This document shows, one piece after another, positions 26,257 through 35,233 of a stretch of 64,000 nucleotides of DNA. A model generated the notes under the pieces. That model did no database searches. It saw only the letters and a program-made list of their open reading frames with translations, and was not told the DNA's origin. Each line of letters opens with the position of its first letter. Within the stretch, counting starts at the first letter, position 1. The position numbers and the translations under genes were made by a program. Source of the stretch: UBA1479 sp038109305 (GTDB lineage Bacteria > Pseudomonadota > Alphaproteobacteria > Rhodospirillales > Casp-alpha2); assembly GCA_038109305.1 (NCBI GenBank), contig JAYNIR010000001.1, positions 1 through 64,000 on the forward strand. The letters are read 5' to 3'.

Positions 26257-27021
26257 TCAGTACATGTGCTGGCCGCCCGTCACCCAGATTTCCGTGCCGG
26301 TGACATAGGCCGCGTCCTTGGAACACAGGTAGTGAATGGCGCCGGCCACATCCTCGGGCGCGCCCATTTTGTCCAGGGGGATGCGTGGGATCAGGGCTTC
26401 GTATTCGGGCTGGATCATGTCGGTTTCGATTTCGCCGGGGCAGACCGCGTTGACCCGCACGTCCAGCGCCGCAAACTCGTTCGCCATTTCCCTCGTAAGC
26501 CCCGACAGCGCCGCCTTAGAAATGGAATAAGCGGATCCGGCGAAGGGGTGGATCATATGGCCGGCGATGGAGGTGATATTGACGATCGCCCCCTGCCCAC
26601 GGTGCAGCGCCCGGGCGAAGCCGCGGGATAGTTTCAACGGCGCGAAGAAGTTCAGATCGAACACTTCCTGCCATGCCTGCAGATCGCCGTTTAGGCAGCC
26701 GAGCCGCTCCTTGAACGGTGTCTTGGGCGACATGCCGGCGTTGTTCACCAAACCCTGCAGCTTGCCGTCCGGCAGGGTAGCGTTGGCCTCTTTGATAAAA
26801 TCATCTAGGCTTTCGTCATCCCCCAAATCCGTCGGGATGTGACAGGTCCAGTTGGGATCGCGCTTGCATTCTTCGGGCGCGTCGTCCCGGGAACAGGTGA
26901 TGATCCGCCACCCGCGGTCGAGAAACAGCCGCGCCGTCGCATGGCCGATCCCCCGGCTGGCGCCGGTGATAATGACCGTCGGCCGCTCGGCGGTCGGCGT
27001 TGTCTTAGTGGTCTCTGCCAT
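26257..27021 (-). CDS. SDR-family NAD(P)-dependent oxidoreductase
   Basis: A 254-residue classical short-chain dehydrogenase/reductase. The Rossmann cofactor motif is IITGASRGIGHATARLFLDR, the structural motif is LVNNAGMSP, and the catalytic triad is Ser in VNITSIAGH with YSISK (Tyr and Lys). The C-terminal GTEIWVTGGQHMY resembles the tail of 3-oxoacyl-ACP reductase-like SDRs. An acidic or basic residue after the first strand is not decisive for NAD versus NADP. Substrate unknown. It is divergent from the SRAP gene over a 65-bp spacer that must hold both promoters. Confidence 0.9.
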   Translation of the reverse strand: MAETTKTTPTAERPTVIITGASRGIGHATARLFLDRGWRIITCSRDDAPEECKRDPNWTCHIPTDLGDDESLDDFIKEANATLPDGKLQGLVNNAGMSPKTPFKERLGCLNGDLQAWQEVFDLNFFAPLKLSRGFARALHRGQGAIVNITSIAGHMIHPFAGSAYSISKAALSGLTREMANEFAALDVRVNAVCPGEIETDMIQPEYEALIPRIPLDKMGAPEDVAGAIHYLCSKDAAYVTGTEIWVTGGQHMY

Positions 27022-27086
27022 GGCCGTACGTTACGGCAAACGCAATTCCGTTTCCACCGTTGTCGCGGAGCCCTTAAAATCCCTGC

Positions 27087-27671
27087 ATGTGCGCCCGTTA
27101 TGAAATGACCGCGACGCCCCGAATGATCACGGAGCGCTTCCACCTGGAAGAACCGCCGCCCGTGCCCAACAAGGAAGAAGTCCGCCCGACCAATCAGGCG
27201 CTGATCATCGACCCCACGGGCCCCCGCCTGATGCGCTGGGGACTTGAGGTCAAATGGTCGAAACAACCGATGATCAACGCGCGGGCCGAAACGCTAGCGG
27301 AAAAACCGACCTTCAAGTCGTTATTGGAACGGCGCTGCATCGTGCCGATGACCGCCTATTTCGAATGGCGCACCGACGCCAAGGCGAAATTGAAAAACAC
27401 CATCGTCCCCGATGCGGCCAACGGCCCCTTCGCCTTCGCTGGACTTAGCGACGGCGACGCCTTCACCATCGTCACCTGCTGGCCCGCCGCCTCGGTCGCC
27501 CAAATCCACAGCCGCATGCCGGTGATTCTGGACGCCGACCACGCCGCCCGCTGGGCCGATCCCAACGCGGGGTTCGATGCCGTGAATTCCGTCCTGGCAC
27601 CGTTTACCGGCGAGATCGCGTCGACGGAAGACGCGCCGCCGCCGCTAAAACAGGCCGACCTGTTCGGCTAA
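27087..27671 (+). CDS. SRAP-family abasic-site processing protein (YedK/HMCES-like)
   Basis: A 194-residue protein whose Met-1 is removed so that Cys-2 can form a thiazolidine crosslink with abasic sites in single-stranded DNA. The sequence starts MCARYEMT, and the other family residues are in place: NARAET, the catalytic Glu in AYFEWRTD and His in IHSRMPVIL. Length is slightly short but complete. It shields abasic DNA at replication forks. Its stop overlaps the tail of the degraded convergent gene by a few bases. Confidence 0.92.
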   Translation: MCARYEMTATPRMITERFHLEEPPPVPNKEEVRPTNQALIIDPTGPRLMRWGLEVKWSKQPMINARAETLAEKPTFKSLLERRCIVPMTAYFEWRTDAKAKLKNTIVPDAANGPFAFAGLSDGDAFTIVTCWPAASVAQIHSRMPVILDADHAARWADPNAGFDAVNSVLAPFTGEIASTEDAPPPLKQADLFG

Positions 27672-28125
27672 TAAACCTCGTCACCGTCGTCGTCATCGAC
27701 ATAAGGAAAAGCCAACGCGCCGCCGTCGCCGTCGAGGGACTGCGATGGAGCACGCGGTCGCCGGATGCGATCTCTCCCTGTTCATAATGCTCGAGCGTGG
27801 CTTCCACCACTTCGGCGACGAAATCGCCGTTAATCGGCGTCAGCAGGGATTTGTCCTCGATAAACCGAGGGTCGTAGATCACCCGCCGAAGCTGCTCGTG
27901 ATACACGCGGACAAACCGGAATAACCGGTTGATCAGTTCTTTCTTTTCCAGATACTTCGGCAGAAACCGAACCGTATCGGCTAGCACCAGATAAACCATG
28001 TTGGGGGCGGCTTCGGCCCTCGGGTCTTCGCCGAGCTTGTCGGCCACATCGGCGTAATAGCCGGCCTAGTCTTAGTCCAGACCGCCCATGGCGGCGTTCA
28101 AGATCCATCTGTGCATCTGCGACAT
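27668..28125 (-). pseudogene. Degraded hypothetical gene with two nonsense codons and a frameshift
   Basis: From ATG 28125 the frame begins MSQMHRWILNAAMGGLD and then meets TAA and, one codon later, TAG. Beyond them the same frame continues as a convincing protein: AGYYADVADKLGEDPRAEAA, VYLVLADTVRFLPKYLEKKE, RFVRVYHEQLRRVIYDPRFI. Near 27740 a frameshift is needed to reach an acidic C-terminus reading GGALAFPYVDDDDGDEVY with TAG at 27668. Both stops are one base from AAA/AAG lysine codons. I do not recognise the family. Internal reinitiation could still yield a truncated product. Confidence 0.6.
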
Positions 28126-28156
28126 GCATGAAAACCTAGCACGGGTGAGCGACTGG

Positions 28157-29692
28157 TCACCATCCTTCTGAAAGGCCCAGCGTTTTAAGCCCCTGGGCGA
28201 TGGTTTCTTTTTTCTTGCCGCTGGAATCCACCATCGCCCAGGCCACCTGACCCAGATCGAAATTTTCCTGTTTGCGGGCGACCTGTTCGGTGACGTCGGA
28301 AACATTGGCCTGTCGATTGGCGACCCGATCGAGTCGGTATTCCGGCGGCGCCGTCACCCAGATGCCGGTGAACGGCACGCCCAGTTCCCGCGCCAGCTTC
28401 TCAATCCCGGCGCGTTCGCAGGGTTTTGCCTGAACCGCGTCGAACACCGCCGACCGGCCGGCGGCGATCGCGGTGCGGATTTCGTCGAAACAGGCGGCAT
28501 AGGTCCGGGCCGAATGATCGGGCGTGTAAAACTGCGACGGCAGCCGAGCCATAATGTCGAACCCGGCAAGGCGTTTTCGCATCACGTCCGAGCGGACAAC
28601 CCGGGCGCCCGGCGACGTCCCGAAATGCCACGCCAGTTCGCGGGCCAATCGCGATTTGCCGCTGCCCGACAATCCACCGACGGCAACCAGACGCGGCGGT
28701 GCGGGAACCAGATAACCGTTCGCGCGGCCTAGATATTCCTTTGCGTGCTTGGTCTTGCCCTGGGATGCCGAGACATGCGCGCGGACCGCAGCCCGCATGG
28801 CGAGGAACAATGGCATCGCCGCCAGACCGGCGACGTCGATGCCGTCCAGGGGCGCGCGGTCGAGATAGCGGTTCAACACGAACGACGCCAGCCGCCGGTG
28901 CCCGCGGTAATCCAGATCCATGATCAAAAACGCCAGGTCGTACAGCACGTCGATGTGGGACAGACGTTCGTTGAATTCGATGACGTCGAAGGGCATCGGC
29001 TGACCTTCCCACAAACAAATATTGGCCAGGTGCAGATCGCCGTGGCATTGGCGCGCGCGGCCCGCCGCCTGCCGGGCGGCGATCAGGTCGAGAAGGGTCC
29101 GGCAAACCGCGTGCGCGTCGTCCTTGACCCGGGCGACCGTCGCGCCGTCGAACACGCCAGGCACCCAGGCGTTCAGGCTGGCGTCGTTGTTGTCAATGAT
29201 GGCGGCGACTCGGGCCGGGTTCCAAAGCGTGCGTTCGATTTCGGCGGCGGCATGAAACCGGGCGATATTATCGGCCAGATCCTCCATCAAGCGGCGCTTC
29301 AATTTTCCGGCCGCGGCCAGATCGGTGAACAGGCCGCCCTCGGGAAACCGGCGCATCTCGACCACCCAGTCGACCGCCGCGCCCGCGCCATCCAGTGCGA
29401 AATGCCCGCTTCCTTCGTCGGTCACGGCGCGGACACCAAGATACATATCCGGTGCCGTTCGGCGGTTCATCCGGACCTCCACCTCGCAGGTTTTTTGGCG
29501 TTCCGCGGCTTCGGTGAAATCCAGATACGGGAACTTGACCCGTTTTTTCAGTTTGTAAGCCCGCGAGCCGGCCAAAAAAATCACCGACACATGGGTTTCG
29601 ATGATCTTGACCGGCTCCGCCGGCGGCAAGCCAAACGCCGCCGCGTTCGAGAGAAAAGAGACGACGGATTGTTGCTGATCGGGAATATCCAT
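28157..29692 (-). CDS. Bifunctional aminoglycoside-phosphotransferase-like / P-loop kinase protein
   Basis: A 511-residue fusion. Residues about 1-330 resemble the APH/choline-kinase fold, with the Brenner-type loop CHGDLHLANICLW and metal-binding DVIEFNERLSHIDVLYDLAF. A second domain starts with the Walker A motif GGLSGSGKSRLAREL near residue 345 and resembles small zeta-toxin or nucleoside kinases (SDVMRKRLAG, ARTYAACFDEI). This pairing is known as a conserved bacterial family (AAA/APH) with unclear substrate. ATG 29692 (MDIPDQQQSVVSFL) has GGGGGA upstream; a longer frame to 29785 is less likely. Confidence 0.82.
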   Translation of the reverse strand: MDIPDQQQSVVSFLSNAAAFGLPPAEPVKIIETHVSVIFLAGSRAYKLKKRVKFPYLDFTEAAERQKTCEVEVRMNRRTAPDMYLGVRAVTDEGSGHFALDGAGAAVDWVVEMRRFPEGGLFTDLAAAGKLKRRLMEDLADNIARFHAAAEIERTLWNPARVAAIIDNNDASLNAWVPGVFDGATVARVKDDAHAVCRTLLDLIAARQAAGRARQCHGDLHLANICLWEGQPMPFDVIEFNERLSHIDVLYDLAFLIMDLDYRGHRRLASFVLNRYLDRAPLDGIDVAGLAAMPLFLAMRAAVRAHVSASQGKTKHAKEYLGRANGYLVPAPPRLVAVGGLSGSGKSRLARELAWHFGTSPGARVVRSDVMRKRLAGFDIMARLPSQFYTPDHSARTYAACFDEIRTAIAAGRSAVFDAVQAKPCERAGIEKLARELGVPFTGIWVTAPPEYRLDRVANRQANVSDVTEQVARKQENFDLGQVAWAMVDSSGKKKETIAQGLKTLGLSEGW

Positions 29693-29720
29693 GATGCCGA
29701 TCCCCCAAAGTTCGCGCGCG

Positions 29721-30695
29721 TCAACGAAAGACCGCGCGATCCTCTTCAATCCCTTCCGGGTCTTCATGGATGATGACCTCGGCATTGGGGAAGACGGCCA
29801 TCAATTCGTCGGTGACGGCGTCGGTGATGTCGTGGGCTTTCATCAAGGTCATTTCCGGCGGCAGTTCCAAATGCATCTGGATGAACACGTGCGCGCCAGA
29901 CGTGCGGGTGCGCAGGTCGTGCATGCCCATGACTTCGGAGTGGGCGGTGACGATTTCGCGGATGCGCGCGCGTTCCGCATCCGGTAGTTCCTTATCCATC
30001 AAAATATCGAGCGCCATTTTCCCGATCTGCCAGGCACCCCACACGATGTAGCCAGCGATGGCGACGGCAAACAGCGGATCGGCGTAGAGGATGCCGAATT
30101 CGGACGTGACGTAAAGCGATGCGATGACGCTCAGGTTGATCAGGACGTCGGTCTGATAATGCAGCGAGTCGGCGCCGATAGCGACGGACCCGGATTTCTT
30201 GACGACGTATCGCTGGAACATAACCAGCGCCACGGTCAGCACGATGGACAAGACCATGACGGCGTAACCGACTTCGGTATTGACCACGACGCGCGGGTTG
30301 ATCAGCCGGTCCCCGGCCTCGAGCAGCAGAAACGCCGCCGACCCGCAAATGAACGCCGCCTGCGCCAGCCCGGCAAGCGGTTCGGCCTTGCCGTGGCCGA
30401 AACGGTGTTCCCGGTCCGCCGGCTGCAGCGCGTGGCGCACGGCGAACAGGTTGACCAGCGAGGCAATCAGATCAAGCATGGAATCGATCAAGGTCGACAG
30501 TAGGCTGATTGATTCCGTCAACGCCCAGGCGAAGATCTTCACGCTGATTAGCGCCGCTGCGACTGAAACAGACGCATAGGTCGCAAGCTGCATCAAACGG
30601 GCGGCCTTGCTGTCGAACCCGCCGCTGGTAACGACACGGGCCGCCTCGGTGGCGGTCGCCTGGTCGCTGATCGGAATGTCGGTGCTGTCGTTCAC
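29721..30695 (-). CDS. Cation diffusion facilitator (FieF-like) metal exporter
   Basis: About 324 residues with six membrane helices and a cytoplasmic C-terminal domain, the CDF layout for proton-coupled export of Zn2+, Fe2+ or Mn2+. Site A is formed by DSMLD in helix 2 and HYQTD in helix 5; EHRFGHGKAEPLAGL is the conserved loop. The C-terminal dimer domain contains HVFIQMHLELPP and HEDPEG. GTG 30695 overlaps the pdxH stop as GTGA, which favours it over ATG 30719. It is therefore translationally coupled to pdxH. Confidence 0.9.
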   Translation of the reverse strand: MNDSTDIPISDQATATEAARVVTSGGFDSKAARLMQLATYASVSVAAALISVKIFAWALTESISLLSTLIDSMLDLIASLVNLFAVRHALQPADREHRFGHGKAEPLAGLAQAAFICGSAAFLLLEAGDRLINPRVVVNTEVGYAVMVLSIVLTVALVMFQRYVVKKSGSVAIGADSLHYQTDVLINLSVIASLYVTSEFGILYADPLFAVAIAGYIVWGAWQIGKMALDILMDKELPDAERARIREIVTAHSEVMGMHDLRTRTSGAHVFIQMHLELPPEMTLMKAHDITDAVTDELMAVFPNAEVIIHEDPEGIEEDRAVFR

Positions 30696-31312
30696 GGGAA
30701 TAGCCGTTCGGTCTCCCAACCGCCGCTGACCGGATAATACACGATACGTTCATGCAGCCGAAACGGGCGCTCCGCCCAAAATTCGATTTTTTCCGGGGCG
30801 ATGCGGAACCCGGACCAGTAATCCGGCCGGGGTACGGCGCCGATGTTGAATTTCGCGGTGAACTGGGCGACCCGTTTTTCAAGTTCGAACATGCCGGCCA
30901 AGGGCCGCGATTGCCGCGACGCCCAGGCGCCGATCCGGGACGACCGGTGGCGGCTTTCGAAATAGGCGTCGGCTTCCGCGCTGTCCACGGGCGTTACCGC
31001 CCCTTGGACCCGCACCTGGCGTTCCAGGGTTTTCCAGTAAAAACACAGAGACGCATGAGGATTGGCGGCAAGTTCCCCGCCCTTCTGGCTTTCCATGTTG
31101 GTGTAAAAGACGAACCCGCGAGCGTCCACGTCCTTCAGCAAAACCATGCGGACGGACGGGCGGCCTCGGGCGTCCGCCGTCGCCAGCGCCATGGCGTTGG
31201 GATTGGTCGGTTCGGTTTTTTCCGCCTCGGCAAGCCAGGCCCGGAACTTTTCGATGGGGTCGTCCGTGGCCGAAGTCCTTTGGGGCGGGGTGTCGGGGGT
31301 ATCGTCAACCAT
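30692..31312 (-). CDS. pdxH: Pyridoxamine 5'-phosphate oxidase
   Basis: A 206-residue FMN enzyme making pyridoxal 5'-phosphate from PNP or PMP. Family hallmarks are NAMALATADARGRPSVRMVL, VFYTNMESQKGGEL, PHASLCFYWKTLERQVRVQG, ESRHRSSRIGAWASRQS and the C-terminal signature FWAERPFRLHERIVY with final RLFP. Length is normal. It is the first gene of a pdxH-CDF pair. A perfect 12-bp inverted repeat lies 20 nt upstream of the ATG. Confidence 0.96.
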   Translation of the reverse strand: MVDDTPDTPPQRTSATDDPIEKFRAWLAEAEKTEPTNPNAMALATADARGRPSVRMVLLKDVDARGFVFYTNMESQKGGELAANPHASLCFYWKTLERQVRVQGAVTPVDSAEADAYFESRHRSSRIGAWASRQSRPLAGMFELEKRVAQFTAKFNIGAVPRPDYWSGFRIAPEKIEFWAERPFRLHERIVYYPVSGGWETERLFP

Positions 31313-31332
31313 GATCTACGTCACAGAAAAAG

Positions 31333-31361
31333 TGCCAAAGCATTGCCATAATGCTTTGGCA
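31333..31361. promoter_or_regulatory. Perfect 12-bp inverted repeat upstream of pdxH
   Basis: TGCCAAAGCATT (31333-31344) and AATGCTTTGGCA (31350-31361) are exact reverse complements around a 5-nt loop. No T-run follows on either strand, so it is not a typical terminator. It lies in the 164-bp divergent region between pdxH and the lipoprotein gene, close to where the pdxH promoter or leader should be. It may be an operator or a leader hairpin; the bound factor is unknown. Confidence 0.5.
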
Positions 31362-31476
31362 GAACAATGTCCATGCTGGGGAAAGGTGATTTTTACCTGT
31401 TATCCCTGTAAATTGACGAGGATCCACCCAAGGGTTCGGTTGGGGCAACCTCGATTGACCTAGAGGAAATCAGCTC

Positions 31477-31953
31477 ATGCAAGTCGTGAAATCAATGATC
31501 GCGGTGTTGATGGTGGTGTCCTTGGCCGCCTGCGCCGCCGACGACAAGAACCAGAAACAGACCGGGGGCAACCTGTTGGGCGGTGGCCTCGGCGCGCTTT
31601 TGGGATCGCAGCTCGGCGGCGGCAAAGGCAAGCTGGCGGTGGTCGCCATCGGCGCGCTGGCCGGCGCCTATGCCGGCAGCGAAATCGGCAAATCCCTCGA
31701 CAAGGCGGATCTGGCCTATTTGAATCGCACCACCCAGGATGCGCTGGAATACAATAAGGTCAACCAGTCATCGGCCTGGAACAATCCGGACTCGAAAAAT
31801 TCCGGCACGGTCACGCCGACCAAGACGTATCAGACCGCCGAAGGCCGCAATTGCCGCGAATACGAAACGACCATCGTCATTGACGGCAAGACGGAAAAGG
31901 CGACGGGCACGGCCTGCCGCCAGCCGGACGGATCTTGGCGGATTGTCAACTGA
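31477..31953 (+). CDS. Glycine-zipper outer-membrane lipoprotein (17-kDa antigen type)
   Basis: A 158-residue lipoprotein. The signal peptide MQVVKSMIAVLMVVSLAAC ends in a lipobox with lipidated Cys-19. A glycine-zipper segment (about 30-75) reads LLGGGLGALLGSQLGGGKGK and LAGAYAGSEIGKSLDKADL. The C-terminal domain has YQTAEGRNCREYETTIVIDG and GTACRQPDGSWRIV, the pattern of rickettsial 17-kDa surface antigen relatives. These proteins sit in the outer membrane with a presumed structural role. AGAGGAAA lies about 10 nt upstream of the ATG. Its 3' end touches the broken YihY gene. Confidence 0.87.
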   Translation: MQVVKSMIAVLMVVSLAACAADDKNQKQTGGNLLGGGLGALLGSQLGGGKGKLAVVAIGALAGAYAGSEIGKSLDKADLAYLNRTTQDALEYNKVNQSSAWNNPDSKNSGTVTPTKTYQTAEGRNCREYETTIVIDGKTEKATGTACRQPDGSWRIVN

Positions 31954-31954
31954 G

Positions 31955-32489
31955 CGGACGGCGCCCAAATCACGGGCGAGCACCCAGCCGTTGCCGGACG
32001 TGCGCTCCACATACCCCTTGCCCTGCAATTCCTCGAGCAGCGGAACGACCACCGCCGCCGTCGCACGGGCGCCGCGAATCAGATCGCGCCGCTGCACCGA
32101 CCCGCCGCCTGCGCCTGCCCGTGCAGTCCGGCCAGGATCACCAGCACCACGGTCAGCCGCGACAATGCCGTGGTCGCCAATTCGGCCGGGTGGCCGCCGG
32201 CCTCGCGCCATTCGTAAATCGTCGCCGTCAGCTGCACGCCGACCAGCAGCACCGCCGTCAGCGCCAGCGCGACGATGCCGACGGCGGAAAGCGTCGCCGT
32301 GTTGCGGACGAAGCGGTCGAAATGTTCGCGCATGGAATTGGCCGCGTCGGGCAGGAAGTTGGCGAACAGGATGGATTGGAATACGTCGCGCACGCCTTCG
32401 AACACGGGAAACGCCGCCAGCATGGCGAAGGCGATGGCGCTCAAGGGCACAGCGACCAGAAGCGACGTATAGCTGAGCGACGCCGCCAT
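31955..32489 (-). pseudogene. YihY/BrkB-family membrane protein with internal deletion and frameshift
   Basis: Three parts of a YihY protein are visible. The N-terminal part reads ASLSYTSLLVAVPLSAIAF, PVFEGVRDVFQSILFANFLP and FDRFVRNTATLSAVGIVAL. At about 32240 the text jumps to the segment that normally follows the last membrane helix (GVQLTATIYEWREAGGHPAE), so roughly 130 residues are missing. A further frameshift leads into the C-terminal winged-helix part, RRDLIRGARATAAVVVPLLE and GNGWVLARDLGAV. The true N-terminus before residue 40 is also absent; an in-frame TAA lies just upstream. The product cannot form the normal six-helix protein. Confidence 0.72.
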
Positions 32490-32739
32490 GCGCAGGCATT
32501 AGTCTTTCTTAAACCGGGCGAGCGCCAGGCCCAGGATTTCGCCCGAAAACCGCGCCCGGACCCGCAGTTCCGTGTATAAGTCCCGTTCTCCCGCGGTTCC
32601 GGCGGAACCTCCGCGTTGACCTTCCCGCCCCCATACTATAAGGCATGGGGGTTCGGTCGAAACCTAGGTTTTGCCCCGAAACGTTAACCAAAAGTCTGAT
32701 ATAAAGAATGCGAGTAAAGAAAAGGGATCCGAGGGAAAA

Positions 32740-33552
32740 ATGGCTGACCACACGCCGCTGATGTGCGGAAGAAAAGGTCTCGTGATGGGGGTCGCGAACG
32801 ACCGGTCCATCGCCTGGGCGATCGCCAAGGCGGCATCCGACCAGGGCGCGGAACTGGCGTTCACCTATCAGGGCGAGGCGCTGCAAAAACGCGTGACGCC
32901 GCTGGCCCAAAGCGTCGGATCGGACATCATCCTGCCGTGCGATGTGACCGACATGGCGTCCGTCGACGGTGTGTTCGACGCCATCGGCAAAAAGTGGGGC
33001 AAGCTGGACTTTGTCGTCCACGCCATCGCCTATTCGGACAAGGAAGAACTCAAGGGCGGGTATATCGACACGACGCTCGACAACTTTCTGAAGACCATGA
33101 ACATCTCGTGCTATTCCTTCACCGCCGTGGCGCAACGCGCGCGCAAGCTGATGACCGACGGCGGTGCGCTGATCACGCTCACCTACTTCGGGGCCGAACG
33201 GGTGATGCCGCACTACAACGTCATGGGCGTCGCCAAGGCGGCGCTGGAAACCAGCGTGCGCTATTTGGCCGAGGACTTAGGAAGAGAAAAAATCCGCATC
33301 AACGCGCTGTCGGCCGGGCCGATGAAGACATTGGCCGCGTCGGGCATCGGCGATTTCCGCTATATTCTGAAGTGGAACGAATACAATTCGCCGCTTCGCC
33401 GCAACGTCACCATGGAAGACGTGGGCGGCGCCGGGCTTTACCTGGTTTCCGATATGTCGTCGGGCGTCACTGGCGAAATCCACCATGTGGACTGCGGCTA
33501 CAACATCGTCGGCATGAAGGCCGTAGACGCCCCCGATATATCCGTCGTCTGA
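32740..33552 (+). CDS. fabI: Enoyl-[acyl-carrier-protein] reductase (NADH), FabI
   Basis: A 270-residue SDR-type enzyme that completes each round of fatty acid elongation. The atypical cofactor loop GVANDRSIAWAIA replaces the usual GxxxGxG, as in all FabI. The active-site Tyr and Lys are in YFGAERVMPHYNVMGVAKAA (Y-x6-K with the second Tyr). GDFRYILKWNEYNSPLRRNV and VTGEIHHVDCGYNIVGM close the family pattern. The start at 32740 has GAGGGA upstream. It is the classical triclosan/isoniazid-type target. aroC follows 67 nt downstream on the same strand. Confidence 0.96.
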   Translation: MADHTPLMCGRKGLVMGVANDRSIAWAIAKAASDQGAELAFTYQGEALQKRVTPLAQSVGSDIILPCDVTDMASVDGVFDAIGKKWGKLDFVVHAIAYSDKEELKGGYIDTTLDNFLKTMNISCYSFTAVAQRARKLMTDGGALITLTYFGAERVMPHYNVMGVAKAALETSVRYLAEDLGREKIRINALSAGPMKTLAASGIGDFRYILKWNEYNSPLRRNVTMEDVGGAGLYLVSDMSSGVTGEIHHVDCGYNIVGMKAVDAPDISVV

Positions 33553-33619
33553 CCGGGAATTTCATTTACGGCTAAGTAAGGTCTGATGTGGTAAAAGTCC
33601 CGCATCAAAAGGATCGACC

Positions 33620-34690
33620 ATGTCACACAACTCGTTCGGCCATCTGTTCCGGTTCACAACCTTCGGCGAAAGCCACGGGCCGATGATCGGCTGCATCGTC
33701 GACGGGTGCCCGCCGGGCCTGAGCCTTTCGGAGGACGACATCCAGGTCTACCTGGACAAGCGCCGCCCGGGACAATCCAAATACACCACCCAGCGTAAGG
33801 AACCGGACAAGGTCAAAATGGTGTCGGGTGTGTTCGACGGCGTGACAACCGGCACGCCCATTGGCCTGATCATCGAAAATGTCGATCAGCGGTCCAAGGA
33901 CTATTCGGAAATCGCCGAAAAATTCCGCCCGGGCCATGCCGATTACACGTACTGGAAAAAGTACGGCATCCGCGATTATCGCGGCGGCGGCCGGTCGTCC
34001 GCGCGGGAGACCGCCATGCGCGTCGCAGCCGGCGCAGTCGCCCGGAAAATTCTCGGCCCCGGCATCACGGTTAAGGGCGGGCTCGTCATCATGGGTGAAA
34101 AGGAAATTGACCGCGCCCGCCTCGATTGGGACGAGGTCGACAACAACCCGTTCTTCTGCCCCGACGCCAAAGCGGCCGAAGAATTCGCCGATTACCTGGA
34201 AGGCATCCGCAAGGCTGGGTCTTCCGTCGGCGGGGTGATCGAGGTCGTAGCCTCCGGCGTGCCCGCCGGGCTGGGCGCACCGATCTACGGCAAACTGGAT
34301 CAGGACCTGTCATCCGCGATGATGTCGATCAACGCGGTCAAGGGCGTGGAAATCGGCAACGGCTTTGGCGCCGCCCGCACCACCGGCGAGGAAAACGCCG
34401 ATGAAATCTGCGCCAAGGGAAATGACGTCGAGTTTCTGTCGAACAACGCGGGCGGCATTTTGGGCGGCATTTCGTCGGGCCAGGACGTGGTCTGCCGCTT
34501 TGCGGTCAAGCCGACGTCGTCGATCCTGACGCCGCGCCGGACGGTCACCAAATCCGGCGAGGATACGGAAATCGTTACCAAGGGCCGCCACGATCCGTGC
34601 GTCGGCATCCGCGCCGTGCCCATCGGCGAGGCGATGATGGCCTGCGTGCTAGCCGATCACCTGCTGCGCCACAAGGCGCAGTGCGGGTAA
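33620..34690 (+). CDS. aroC: Chorismate synthase
   Basis: A 356-residue FMN-dependent enzyme converting EPSP to chorismate, the last shared step to aromatic amino acids. Signatures are GESHGPMIGCIVDGCPPGL at the start, RPGHADYTYWKKYGIRDYRG with GGGRSSARETAMRVAAGAVA, and RRTVTKSGEDTEIVTKGRHD near the end. Length and frame are normal. It lies between fabI and the truncated sulfurtransferase on the same strand. Confidence 0.97.
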   Translation: MSHNSFGHLFRFTTFGESHGPMIGCIVDGCPPGLSLSEDDIQVYLDKRRPGQSKYTTQRKEPDKVKMVSGVFDGVTTGTPIGLIIENVDQRSKDYSEIAEKFRPGHADYTYWKKYGIRDYRGGGRSSARETAMRVAAGAVARKILGPGITVKGGLVIMGEKEIDRARLDWDEVDNNPFFCPDAKAAEEFADYLEGIRKAGSSVGGVIEVVASGVPAGLGAPIYGKLDQDLSSAMMSINAVKGVEIGNGFGAARTTGEENADEICAKGNDVEFLSNNAGGILGGISSGQDVVCRFAVKPTSSILTPRRTVTKSGEDTEIVTKGRHDPCVGIRAVPIGEAMMACVLADHLLRHKAQCG

Positions 34691-34699
34691 CCGGCCCTA

Positions 34700-35233
34700 A
34701 TGGCGGGCGAAACATTCCGATACCCCGACGCCATCGTCTCCGGCGCGTGGCTTGCGGCCAATCTGAACTACCCGGCCCTGCGGCTATTCGACACGACCTT
34801 TTATCTTCATTACGGCGAGTGCGCCGCAAGCGACCCCTACCGTTTCGAGAGCGGCCGCGCGGATTATCAAAAAGCGCATATTCCGGGCGCGGCGTTTCTC
34901 GACCTGCAGGCGGATTTTTCGGTCGCGGACAGCCCTTACCGGTTCACCCTGTTGACCGCCGAAGAAACCGGACGCGCCTTCGCCCGCGTGGGCGTCGGCA
35001 ACGAAACCCGCGTGGTTCTCTACGCCCGGGGAAGCATGCAGCGGGCGACGCGGTTCTGGTGGATGTTGCGGTGGATCGGGTTCGACACCGCGGCCGTTCT
35101 GGGCGGCGGTTTGGACAAATGGCTTGCCGACGGCAGACCCGTCGAAACCGGGGAGGCTTCCTCTGCGCCGGGCGCGCTGTCGGTAACCGAGCGCGCCGGC
35201 CTTTGGGCATCCAAGGATGACGTTCAGGCCGCC
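34700..35233 (+). pseudogene. 3'-truncated SseA-like sulfurtransferase (first rhodanese domain only)
   Basis: The frame starts 9 nt after aroC and matches the N-terminal rhodanese domain of 280-residue thiosulfate/3-mercaptopyruvate sulfurtransferases: RLFDTTFYLH, YQKAHIPGAAFLDLQADF, VVLYARGSMQRATRFWWML and AAVLGGGLDKWLADGRPVE. Similarity ends at SKDDVQAA (35233). The following residues are low-complexity and encoded antisense to an nnrU fragment. The whole second domain, which would hold the catalytic Cys loop, is missing. The frame runs to a stop at 35362, so a 220-residue product could be made but should be inactive. Confidence 0.7.

Noticed and set aside
30719..30719. ATG 30719 as the CDF transporter start
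   Set aside because: It would overlap pdxH by 28 nt; the GTG at 30695 forms a tight GTGA coupling with the pdxH stop and still precedes the whole domain.
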